From: Myxococcales bacterium
GTDB taxonomy: Bacteria > Myxococcota_A > Polyangia > Polyangiales > Polyangiaceae
Direction: 5' to 3'
DNA length: 8,175 bases
Assembly: GCA_023248785.1 (NCBI GenBank)
Contig: JAHFDX010000142.1
Coordinates: 1 to 8,175, forward strand
In this document: one piece after another, positions 1 through 5,674 of the stretch
Layout: the number at the start of each line of letters is the position of its first letter
Numbering within the stretch: the first letter of the stretch is position 1
Notes under the pieces: model-generated
Seen by the model: the letters and a program-made list of their open reading frames with translations, nothing else
The model's database searches: none
What the model was told of the DNA's origin: nothing
Translations under genes and position numbers: made by a program

Positions 1-318
1 CGGCGACATGCCCTCCGCGCGAAGTTCAATCTCGAGCAGCTTGCGCACCATGGGCAAGCGACCGACTTCCCAATAGAGCTCCCGCGCATAGCGAAGCGCA
101 TCGAGGAGTCCCGGATCGAGCTTGTAGGCATCCTGCAAATGCCGCATAGCCGCAGTCGGTTGCAGAAATTTTGCCCTCACAACGCGACCTAATCGAAAAT
201 GCAACCGGGCACGTTCTGTTTCGGATTGAACATCACCTATCGCGCGTTCGAGTTCGGCGCGAAGTGCACGGTAGTCACGATATTGCTCAAGCGCTGCGAG
301 TCGTTCGTCGAGCGTCAT
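1..318 (-). CDS. TPR protein, N-terminal 106 codons only (runs off the left edge)
   Basis: Reading the minus strand from the ATG at 318 gives 106 uninterrupted codons to the first base of the window. The product begins MTLDERLAALEQYRDYRALR and continues with helix-turn-helix pairs. RLHFRLGRVVRAKFLQPTAA (38-57) leads into a TPR-like unit ending AYKLDPG (64-70), and a further pair starts at LLDALRYARELYWEVGRL. There is no signal peptide or lipobox, so this part is probably cytoplasmic. GAGGAA (326-321) lies 2 nt before the ATG by its last base, or 4 nt counted from GAGG, a short but usable spacing. Paired amphipathic helices without stops over 318 nt make a real gene likely. In M. xanthus the large TPR protein GltI (AgmK) is encoded downstream of gltG, so this could be the start of a GltI-like protein; that is a guess from position. 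Any cytoplasmic TPR protein would fit equally. Confidence 0.78.
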   Translation of the reverse strand, partial: MTLDERLAALEQYRDYRALRAELERAIGDVQSETERARLHFRLGRVVRAKFLQPTAAMRHLQDAYKLDPGLLDALRYARELYWEVGRLPMVRKLLEIELRAEGMSP

Positions 319-322
319 GCTT

Positions 323-326
323 CCTC
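323..326 (-). promoter_or_regulatory. Ribosome binding site of the left-edge TPR gene
   Basis: GAGG on the minus strand lies 4 nt before the ATG at 318. The spacing is tight, but no alternative ATG is present upstream in frame before the nearby intergenic sequence, which supports 318 as the start. Confidence 0.5.
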
Positions 327-365
327 GGCCTACAGAAAACACCCGCGCACGATGGGCCGAGACCC

Positions 366-395
366 ACCGTACCTGCGTTTCGGCAAGCAGATCAA
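366..395 (-). promoter_or_regulatory. Weak candidate promoter before the left-edge TPR gene
   Basis: On the minus strand, TTGATC (395-390) is followed after 18 bp by TACGGT (371-366). The -35 is fair, the -10 poor. It lies in the 134-nt gap before the partial TPR gene, which otherwise holds no coding sequence. Confidence 0.22.
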
Positions 396-411
396 AGCTA
401 TCAGAAGCTTT
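394..411. repeat. Small AT-rich inverted repeat in the 319-452 gap
   Basis: AAAGCT (394-399) and AGCTTT (406-411) form a 6-bp stem with a 6-nt loop. On the plus strand five T follow from 409, but no plus-strand gene ends here. On the minus strand the following bases are GATC, so terminator function for the lipoprotein gene is doubtful. Confidence 0.25.
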
Positions 412-452
412 TTAGGTTGTGTGAGGGAAGACGACAGCGGGACTTGCAGGGA

Positions 453-1367
453 TTATTGCAGCTGACCGCCCAGGCGGCTCACAAGATCGCGCGCTTGTGA
501 GCACTGGTCCCCGAATTTCTTGGCGAGAGACCCACTGCACGCGAGCTTCTGAAAACGGTTGAGCTCGTTGATGGCCTCGTTCTTGCGGGCTGTGACCCCT
601 GCGAGGGCGGAGCCCAGATAAAAATACGCTTCGCGATGTTCTTCGCAGGCGCCACAGGCCTTCTTGGCCGCCTCGAACTCACGCAATGAGGCATTGTTGT
701 CGCCCTTGCGCGCATAGACCATTCCAAGGAAAGCCCGCAGTTCGAAGAGGTGCTTATCGCTTTCTTTGGCAAAACTAAGCCCCTCCTTCAGCACCTGTTC
801 TGCCGCATCAACCATTTGCAGACGAAGGTAGAGATCGGCGAGCGACGGGTACAAACTCGTGTTCGATGGCTGCCGCTCAACGGCCTTGGTGTAGTTCTCA
901 AGCGCGCCCTTTTCGTCGTCCACGCGCAATAGGACTTCTGCAAGCTCGAAGTAAGCGTCCGACAAGTTCGGATCAATTTGTACGGCGGTCTCAAGTGGCT
1001 GTTTTGCGTCCGCCCATTTGCCTTTGCCCGACCCGGCGAGCTTTGAAAGCGCATAGCCGTGCTCGAAGTAATACGGTGCAAACGTCTTCTTCGAGTTCAG
1101 CTTTTCGTCAGCCTTCTCAGCCTTGGTGGCGAACTCCACCACCTTCTCCCAGTTTTCCTTCTTGCGATAGGCCTTAACGAGCCGGTAGTGAATTCGATGA
1201 TTATCGGCGTCGAGGCGCGCGCCCTCTTCGTATTTCGCGATCGCGCCTTCAAGGTCACCGCCCTTTTGAGCCTGGTCCCCTTCGTTGGAGAGATTGACCG
1301 CTTCAATTTGCGAGCGATCGCATCCTGCGATCGCCAACGACAACGCCAACGGAATCAACCACCTCAT
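453..1367 (-). CDS. TPR lipoprotein, unnamed, downstream of gltG
   Basis: This 304-residue lipoprotein has the signal MRWLIPLALSLAIAGC, with Cys16 as the acylated residue. The +2 residue is Asp, which in E. coli keeps lipoproteins in the inner membrane; whether this host follows that rule is not known here. AGGAG (1378-1374) lies 6 nt before the ATG, fixing the start. TPR-like units fill the rest: about 22-54, 57-87, 97-132, 136-166, 171-203, 208-238 and 245-276, with classical patterns such as GDLEGAIAKYEEG and DAYFELAEVLLRV. A CGAC motif (238-241) plus Cys277 and Cys289 could form two disulfides. The gene occupies the place where M. xanthus has gltH, but GltH is predicted to be a beta-barrel and this all-helical protein is not one. 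A role as an adaptor of the neighbouring envelope machine is inferred from position. Generic TPR lipoproteins of the PilF type look similar. Confidence 0.9.
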   Translation of the reverse strand: MRWLIPLALSLAIAGCDRSQIEAVNLSNEGDQAQKGGDLEGAIAKYEEGARLDADNHRIHYRLVKAYRKKENWEKVVEFATKAEKADEKLNSKKTFAPYYFEHGYALSKLAGSGKGKWADAKQPLETAVQIDPNLSDAYFELAEVLLRVDDEKGALENYTKAVERQPSNTSLYPSLADLYLRLQMVDAAEQVLKEGLSFAKESDKHLFELRAFLGMVYARKGDNNASLREFEAAKKACGACEEHREAYFYLGSALAGVTARKNEAINELNRFQKLACSGSLAKKFGDQCSQARDLVSRLGGQLQ

Positions 1368-1373
1368 CGATGT

Positions 1374-1378
1374 CTCCT
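1374..1378 (-). promoter_or_regulatory. Ribosome binding site of the TPR lipoprotein gene
   Basis: The minus strand reads AGGAG with a 6-nt spacer to the ATG at 1367. It supports that start, which also gives the shortest complete lipoprotein signal. Confidence 0.7.
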
Positions 1379-1402
1379 ATGTCGCGAAATAGAACCGGCG
1401 GC

Positions 1403-1432
1403 AGCATAAGCGAGCTCCGCGCTCCGCGTCCA
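1403..1432 (-). promoter_or_regulatory. Weak candidate promoter for the TPR lipoprotein gene
   Basis: On the minus strand, TGGACG (1432-1427) and TATGCT (1408-1403) are 18 bp apart. Each matches the sigma70 consensus at 4 of 6 positions. The -35 lies in the loop of the GC-rich hairpin. A start near 1396 would give a leader of about 29 nt. Chance is a real possibility. Confidence 0.3.
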
Positions 1433-1451
1433 TCGGGAAGCGCGAGCGCGG
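1417..1451. repeat. GC-rich hairpin between gltG and the TPR lipoprotein gene
   Basis: CCGCGCTC (1417-1424) pairs perfectly with GAGCGCGG (1444-1451). With a one-base bulge at 1425, three more pairs (1426-1428 with 1441-1443) extend the stem to 11 bp around a 12-nt loop. No T-run follows on either strand, so it is not a standard Rho-independent terminator. It may modulate read-through or RNA stability after gltG. Confidence 0.4.
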
Positions 1452-1453
1452 AT

Positions 1454-1463
1454 CATTCGAATG
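1454..1463. repeat. 10-bp perfect palindrome CATTCGAATG
   Basis: The sequence is its own reverse complement over 10 bp and lies 28 bp past the gltG stop codon. It may be a small operator half-site pair or chance. It cannot form a terminator because it has no loop and no U-run. Confidence 0.25.
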
Positions 1464-1490
1464 CGAATCAACAGTAGTACCGTCTCTCGC

Positions 1491-3551
1491 TTAGTCCCCC
1501 GGCGAGAACACGATTGGGTACACAACCGTAACCACGCCACCCTCTGGTTGCGGGAACGAGAGTGATCCGAATGCCCGGACGACGCAACTTCGCACGCCTG
1601 GATCCGGAAGATCCGAACCGCCGTCGGCCGTCATCGACACTCCCCCGTTGCGGTCGATCACGAAGCGTACGGCAACGCGACCTTGCAACGTCGGGTTGTT
1701 GCGCAATCCGCTTTCGTAGCAAACGCGGAAGCGACCGAAGTTCTGGCGAACGATACGCTGGATAACTTCAGGTGGGAGACGTCCATTCACGCTCGTGCCA
1801 CCTTCTCGCATCCTTGGACCCTTCGACGAGTGTCCACGACCAAGACCGCCGCGACCACCACCGATGCCCTGACCGGTGCCCGTCCCCGCGCCGTGGCCCA
1901 AGCCACCGAAGTTGCCGAGACCAATGCCTTCGCCATGGCCACCGCCGCCTTCGCCGGTGCCCATCAGACCGAGACCGCCCGCACCGAACGCGTCGCCGAT
2001 TGCATCACCGAACATGTTGCCGCGTGCGCTCTTGTCATCGACGCCCGATGAATCATCGCGACCCCACGGTGCCGTTGGCGCATTTGGATCCGCGCCGGTT
2101 GCCGCATTCAGCAGCCCCACCATGCCGAAGTTTGCCGCCTCTTGAAGAGCGGCCTGCTTTGCGAGGTGCGGATCTGGATTGTCCTTCGGACCTTGCACAC
2201 CATAGCGCTTGTTGGTGTCTTTCGTGGTCGGGTTGCCCATCGACCCCTCTTCACCCTTCGCGCGCGTACCTGTACCGCCTTCCTTCTGGTCGGGATTTTG
2301 TTTCTGATCCTGATTGTTTTGCTGCTCCTGCTCGCGCTCGGCGGCGGCGTTCAAGTAGTCCTTCAGAAGCTGAACTTGTTTATCGCGATCAATGTCTTCG
2401 GCGCTATCGAAGCCCATTCTCGGACGGAAGAAAAGCACAGCAACGATGAGACCTACGTGGAACAGAAATGACAACGCGAAGTAACCAATCACAGCCGCTT
2501 CCAGTGACGAGAGCACGCCACCCGAAACTGCACGACCCGCATTGCCTCCGGCAATTTGAAACGCCAAACCGCTTGGAAGTTCAACACGCACCTTCGCGCC
2601 CGCCGGCACGGTGATTTCCTGCGCGCCCGACCACTCAGCCGAAGGACGCCCGCCAGAGGCGAGCGCGGCACGCAAAGGTTCGCGACCTCGCCCTTCACGC
2701 TCGATGTAACCCGACGCACCCTCCGGCACGACCGCGGCTACTTCGCCACCGCGCACAACGACAATCGGCGCGCGGTTCGAACCGATGGTCTCGCTCGGCA
2801 CGGCGTAGTCTGCACCTTCCTCGCCGATATAGAACGAGCGAGGCGGCGTAAGGTGACGCACCGCGAGGACGTTCGTGTCCCAAAGGACAGTCACTTCGAC
2901 AGTCGAGGCGTGAGCGACTTCCACCTCGCTGGGAAGCACAGCCGGCATCGACTTGATCATCGAGTAGGTGTACTGCCCGCCATCCGCAACAGCTCCTGAT
3001 GAGGGAGGTGCGCCGTACGGACTCGACGATGGCGCCGCCGGGGGTGCAGCAAATGGGTTCGCAATACCCGCACCGGCAGAAGCCGCAGGTGCGAACGGAT
3101 TTGCTACGCCCGCACCACCAGAGGAAACGGGCGCAAACGGATTTGAGCCACCCGCGCTAGCTGGCGGCGGTTCACTTGCCGCCATGACGGGCACAGGTGC
3201 GATTTGCGTCTGCTCGGATGGCGCTCCTGCCTCCTGCACGGCCTCGAGCAGGATGCGCGTGCCACCGATGGTGATTGCGTCGCCCGGCTTCAACTTGCAC
3301 TTGTTGACCCGCTGGCCGTTGACTTGCGTCCCCGGTTCATTGCCAAGGTCAATCAACGTGACATCGTTCGGCGAAGCCACCTCGATTACGGCGTGCATGC
3401 GCGACGAAAGTTCGTCGTCTACCCGAAGGTGGCTGCGCGGATCCTTGCCAACCTTGACGATGTCTTGCGCCACCTTCTCGCGGCGGAGCAACTCGTCCCC
3501 TCGGTAGATCGCAAACGTGAGTGCGAACTTCGCTTTCGTATCGCCTTCCAT
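1491..3551 (-). CDS. gltG: FHA / single-TM / TonB-like protein, GltG (PglI)-like
   Basis: The 686 residues divide as follows. Residues 14-105 are a cytoplasmic FHA domain with SSRMH (49-53) and NG (78-79); the usual GR is GK (35-36). Residues 106-195 form a Pro/Ala/Gly linker with three NPFA units. Residues 205-340 are a beta-rich domain. Residues 353-375 are one membrane helix. Residues 385-425 are Gln/Glu/Lys-rich and probably coiled. Residues 460-580 contain a Gly-rich periplasmic linker with RGNMFGDAIGDAFGAGGLG. Residues 592-682 are the AgmX/PglI C-terminal, TonB-like domain with RVCYE, LQGRV, a Cys611/Cys656 pair and FPQPEGG. In M. xanthus, GltG (PglI) has this FHA-TM-TonB-like plan and helps link the cytoplasmic motor platform to the outer membrane. 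The start is supported by FHA alignment from memory and by an in-frame stop upstream, although the ribosome site is weak (AAAGAAG abutting the ATG, AGAGG 12 nt away). The Nfs paralogue NfsG is the alternative. Confidence 0.92.
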   Translation of the reverse strand: MEGDTKAKFALTFAIYRGDELLRREKVAQDIVKVGKDPRSHLRVDDELSSRMHAVIEVASPNDVTLIDLGNEPGTQVNGQRVNKCKLKPGDAITIGGTRILLEAVQEAGAPSEQTQIAPVPVMAASEPPPASAGGSNPFAPVSSGGAGVANPFAPAASAGAGIANPFAAPPAAPSSSPYGAPPSSGAVADGGQYTYSMIKSMPAVLPSEVEVAHASTVEVTVLWDTNVLAVRHLTPPRSFYIGEEGADYAVPSETIGSNRAPIVVVRGGEVAAVVPEGASGYIEREGRGREPLRAALASGGRPSAEWSGAQEITVPAGAKVRVELPSGLAFQIAGGNAGRAVSGGVLSSLEAAVIGYFALSFLFHVGLIVAVLFFRPRMGFDSAEDIDRDKQVQLLKDYLNAAAEREQEQQNNQDQKQNPDQKEGGTGTRAKGEEGSMGNPTTKDTNKRYGVQGPKDNPDPHLAKQAALQEAANFGMVGLLNAATGADPNAPTAPWGRDDSSGVDDKSARGNMFGDAIGDAFGAGGLGLMGTGEGGGGHGEGIGLGNFGGLGHGAGTGTGQGIGGGRGGLGRGHSSKGPRMREGGTSVNGRLPPEVIQRIVRQNFGRFRVCYESGLRNNPTLQGRVAVRFVIDRNGGVSMTADGGSDLPDPGVRSCVVRAFGSLSFPQPEGGVVTVVYPIVFSPGD
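1818..2009 (-). other. Gly-rich periplasmic linker of GltG
   Basis: About 64 codons (residues 515-578) encode a segment dominated by Gly with scattered Leu, His, Thr and Ile. It lies between the helical region and the TonB-like domain. The context RDDSSGVDDKSARGNMFGD just before it is, from memory, a conserved marker of AgmX/PglI proteins, so the stretch is probably a selected spacer across the periplasm and not random low complexity. Confidence 0.7.
3018..3143 (-). repeat. Three 14-codon NPFA repeats in the GltG linker
   Basis: Residues 137-150, 151-164 and 165-178 each begin NPFA and continue with Ala/Gly/Ser/Pro residues. The first two share the pattern NPFAP, a Ser/Ala patch, then GAGVA or GAGIA; the third diverges after NPFA. 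The units lie in the flexible cytoplasmic linker between the FHA domain and the beta-rich domain. Confidence 0.7.
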
Positions 3552-3616
3552 CTTCTTTCGAGACCTCTTTGGATGCCGCCTTCAGCCAACCGCCACGTCG
3601 ACAGACGAAGCGTAAA

Positions 3617-3901
3617 TCAGATATTTTCCACCGACTTGAGCATCTCCGGCACGAACGACGTGCGTGGACGAATAAGCGTTACTCTCGGTGGCCGAACCCG
3701 AACCCGAATTGTCGCATCGTTCGGGCTGAACCCTCCCGCCGCAAGCGGGTCGTCGCGGAATTCGTATCCGTAGCCATCTTTCGCTTCCGAGGATTTTACT
3801 TCGCCCTTGTCCTTATCTTTGCCCTGCGCGAACGCCGAGCTGGAAACTAGAGCCACACCGATAGCAAAAACCGCCAAAGTCGCTTTGATTGCACGTGCCA
3901 T
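3617..3901 (-). CDS. gltF: Small secreted protein in the GltF position
   Basis: This 94-residue protein has a clear Sec signal peptide: MARAIK, a hydrophobic core and an AFA|QG signal-peptidase I site after residue 25. A short Lys/Asp/Glu-rich segment (about 27-42) follows. The rest is YGYEFRDDPLAAGGFSPND (44-62), then a run of alternating basic and hydrophobic residues (64-80) and the tail SFVPEMLKSVENI. The 69-residue mature form has no cysteine and no second membrane segment, so it should be soluble in the periplasm or bound to a partner there. AAGGAG (3915-3910) lies 8 nt before the ATG, and the promoter upstream makes this the first gene of its transcript. In M. xanthus a small GltF is encoded between gltE and gltG; the symbol rests mainly on that position. 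I do not know a biochemical activity for this family. Confidence 0.75.
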   Translation of the reverse strand: MARAIKATLAVFAIGVALVSSSAFAQGKDKDKGEVKSSEAKDGYGYEFRDDPLAAGGFSPNDATIRVRVRPPRVTLIRPRTSFVPEMLKSVENI

Positions 3902-3909
3902 GTTCCAGT

Positions 3910-3915
3910 CTCCTT
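3910..3915 (-). promoter_or_regulatory. Strong ribosome binding site for gltF
   Basis: The minus strand reads AAGGAG with 8 nt to the ATG at 3901. It is a near-perfect Shine-Dalgarno and the strongest in the window, suggesting that the small secreted protein is made in quantity. Confidence 0.75.
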
Positions 3916-3942
3916 GGAAAAATGCACTAAAATTACAGTTGC

Positions 3943-3971
3943 AGTGTACTTCCCGATTCGATGTAGGTCAA
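3943..3971 (-). promoter_or_regulatory. Sigma70-type promoter for gltF-gltG
   Basis: On the minus strand, TTGACC (3971-3966) is followed after exactly 17 bp by TACACT (3948-3943). These match the -35 and -10 consensus at 4/6 each, including the key TTGAC and TA..-T positions. A start near 3936 would leave a leader of about 35 nt containing the AAGGAG site of the 94-residue gene. The promoter sits in the 154-nt gap after the TPR lipoprotein, the largest gap in the window, so it would split the cluster into two transcripts. Predicted from sequence only. Confidence 0.65.
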
Positions 3972-3981
3972 TGCCCGATTC
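3952..3981. repeat. 8-bp direct repeat CCCGATTC flanking the -35 box
   Basis: CCCGATTC occurs at 3952-3959, inside the promoter spacer, and again at 3974-3981, just upstream of the -35. The start-to-start distance is 22 bp, close to two helical turns, so both copies face the same side of DNA. The layout resembles a tandem activator or repressor site, but chance is possible for 8 bp. Confidence 0.35.
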
Positions 3982-3994
3982 TTTGGCGACCTAC
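3963..3994. repeat. 7-bp perfect inverted repeat overlapping the gltF promoter -35
   Basis: GTAGGTC (3963-3969) and its exact reverse complement GACCTAC (3988-3994) are separated by 18 bp. The left arm shares bases with the -35 hexamer. It could be an operator for a dimeric regulator or an RNA stem; no U-run follows, so it is not a good terminator. Confidence 0.4.
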
Positions 3995-4055
3995 CAGTCT
4001 GACAGCCACTCGAGACGAAAGGTTCCCTCGTTACTTCCAATGGTCGGCTAGTCAT

Positions 4056-5663
4056 CTAATGAGGAGCCGTCGGTGGTTGAGCTGGCGCTGGAACGGGCTG
4101 TCCAGGAGCCGGCGCAGGCGCAGGTTGGTTGTCCGGAGCAGGTCCGGGCGCAGCGGAGGCCGGCGCGGTGGGTGGTGGCGTTGCTGCCGCGGCAGCCGCC
4201 GAATCCTTGAGGAACTGCCTCGTAGTACCAATGTCCTCGATGCGGTCCTTCGCACGCTTTGAGGTCTCCGCGTACTTCGGATTGTCGCCCGCCTTTTCCA
4301 TGAACGTCTTGTAGAGGGCCTCGGCCGCATCGAGCTGCACAAGCGTCTTGTCAGATCCCCCACCGGAGTTTGCCTTGTACTCCTGAGTGAGGATTGCCTC
4401 GTTGAAGTACGCGTCGGGTCGATTCGCATCAATGCTCTTGCACTGATCGAGCTCTGCCTGAACCGCCGAGATCTGCTTGTCGTAATTGGTTTCGTTGATC
4501 TGGCCCCGCAGTGCGAGGGCCATCCCAAGATGAGCCTCGTAGTCCTTCGGCTTGAACTCGAGCGCCTTTTGGTAAGCCTGCTGTGCGCGGTCGAATCCTC
4601 GGTACGATAGATTCACTGCGGCGAGATTCATCTGGGCTTCGAAGAAATGCGAGTCGAGCGTGACCGCCTTTTGAAAGGCCGTGACGGCGCCGTTGATCTG
4701 GCCGAGCTCACTCGAGATAAGCCCAAGAGTGTTGTAAATTGGCGCGTATTTCGGATTTTTCCGAATCGCTTGCGAGCACACAAGCGCCGCCAGTTCGAGC
4801 GCCTGCACGTCAATGTGGCGTTCCTTTGCGGCTACAACCCTGTGTACGCCCTTGTCGTTGGCCTTTGCCTTCTCCACCTTTTTCGCCGGCTTCTTCTCTT
4901 TTCCAGCCTTCGCAGCTTTCTCCGCAAGCGCCGCTTCCTTCGCGGTTGCACGCTTCTTCGCTCCCTTGAAGTAGTAGAGCGCGAGTTGATTGAACGCGGG
5001 CATGTAACTGTCGTCGATGGCCAGCCCGCGCTGCAGATTCAGCTTCGCGCACTCGAAGTCCTTCAGCTCCACTTCCTTGCGGTCTTTCCCAGAGCCCGCG
5101 AATGTCTTGCAGTTCGCACCAATCTTGTCGCTGTCGCGCTCGATCTGGAGCATGGCAAGGTTTACGAGCGCGGGCACATTTTGGAACTGCGCCGCGGTCA
5201 CAACATCTTCAAGCGCGGCAATAGCCGCGTCGATGTTGTTGTCATCCTTGAATTTGTAGAGCGTGAGCGCGGCCTGTGCGTGGTGAAATTTCGGATCGTC
5301 CCCAAGCGACTTTTGGAACGCTTCCTTCGCTTCCTTGTCGTTGTCACAACGCTGGTACGAAAGACCCGCGTTGTAATGCGCCTCCGCGAACTTCTTGTTG
5401 GGCTGCTCGCCAACAGCGTCCTCAAAAGCCTTCGCCACTTGCGCGCAGTTTGCGTCGTTCCAATCGTTCGCGCGGTCGTGGGCGAGAAAGGAGTCGAACG
5501 CTGCCTGGAAGTTCGCCGCAGCTGCTTTGGCAACCGCGGTTCCGTCTGTCGTCTTTGGCCCAGTTGTTGTTGCGAGCGCGTTGGCAGCTGGACTTCCGCC
5601 TCCGCACCCCGCGAGGACGAACAAGCTTAATAGACCAATGTTAGTTACAAATCGGGTTGCCAT
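4056..5663 (-). CDS. gltE: TPR lipoprotein, GltE/AglT-like
   Basis: This is a 535-residue lipoprotein. The signal sequence MATRFVTNIG is followed by a hydrophobic stretch ending in the lipobox LAGC, with Cys20 as the acylated residue and Gly at +2, which permits outer-membrane sorting by the usual Lol rule. The ATG at 5663 is chosen because GAGGA (5674-5670) sits 6 nt before it; the ATG at 5669 would directly abut that site. TPR-like helices run from about 70 to 230 and again from 285 to 480; the best unit is near 308-338, followed by one at 342-372. Between them, about 234-283, is a Lys/Ala-rich, strongly basic insert. After about 489 a Pro/Ala tail of some 47 residues ends the protein. In M. 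xanthus, GltE (AglT) is a TPR lipoprotein of the gliding machine encoded between gltD and gltF, as here. NfsE is the paralogous alternative. Membrane localisation is inferred, not shown. Confidence 0.85.
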   Translation of the reverse strand: MATRFVTNIGLLSLFVLAGCGGGSPAANALATTTGPKTTDGTAVAKAAAANFQAAFDSFLAHDRANDWNDANCAQVAKAFEDAVGEQPNKKFAEAHYNAGLSYQRCDNDKEAKEAFQKSLGDDPKFHHAQAALTLYKFKDDNNIDAAIAALEDVVTAAQFQNVPALVNLAMLQIERDSDKIGANCKTFAGSGKDRKEVELKDFECAKLNLQRGLAIDDSYMPAFNQLALYYFKGAKKRATAKEAALAEKAAKAGKEKKPAKKVEKAKANDKGVHRVVAAKERHIDVQALELAALVCSQAIRKNPKYAPIYNTLGLISSELGQINGAVTAFQKAVTLDSHFFEAQMNLAAVNLSYRGFDRAQQAYQKALEFKPKDYEAHLGMALALRGQINETNYDKQISAVQAELDQCKSIDANRPDAYFNEAILTQEYKANSGGGSDKTLVQLDAAEALYKTFMEKAGDNPKYAETSKRAKDRIEDIGTTRQFLKDSAAAAAATPPPTAPASAAPGPAPDNQPAPAPAPGQPVPAPAQPPTAPH

Positions 5664-5669
5664 GGTCAT

Positions 5670-5674
5670 TCCTC
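5670..5674 (-). promoter_or_regulatory. Ribosome binding site deciding the gltE start
   Basis: The minus strand reads GAGGA and overlaps the stop codon of the upstream TPR gene. It lies 6 nt before the ATG at 5663 and 0 nt before the ATG at 5669, so only the inner ATG has normal spacing. The overlap of stop codon and Shine-Dalgarno suggests translational coupling of the two genes. Confidence 0.7.

Larger units (their letters stand above)
3902..4055. other. Intergenic gap between gltE and gltF
   Basis: This 154-nt stretch is the longest non-coding segment in the window. It holds the promoter, inverted repeat, direct repeat and ribosome site listed separately. I looked for a terminator of the upstream gltD-gltE transcript and found no GC-rich stem followed by a U-run. 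Confidence 0.7.

Noticed and set aside
394..411. Rho-independent terminator after the TPR lipoprotein gene
   Set aside because: The stem is only 6 bp and A/T-rich, and on the minus strand it is followed by GATC, not a U-run. It is kept only as a weak inverted repeat.
1772..2449. 225-codon plus-strand frame opposite the GltG linker
   Set aside because: The Arg/His/Pro-rich product arises from reading the Gly/Ala-rich linker backwards; there is no support as a gene.
4647..5630. 327-codon open frame on the plus strand
   Set aside because: It is antisense to the gltE-like gene, which has a lipobox, TPRs and a good ribosome site. The plus-strand product shows no recognisable domain.
5667..5669. 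ATG at 5669 as the gltE start
   Set aside because: The GAGGA site directly abuts it, leaving no spacer. The ATG six bases further on has normal spacing and gives the same lipoprotein signal.
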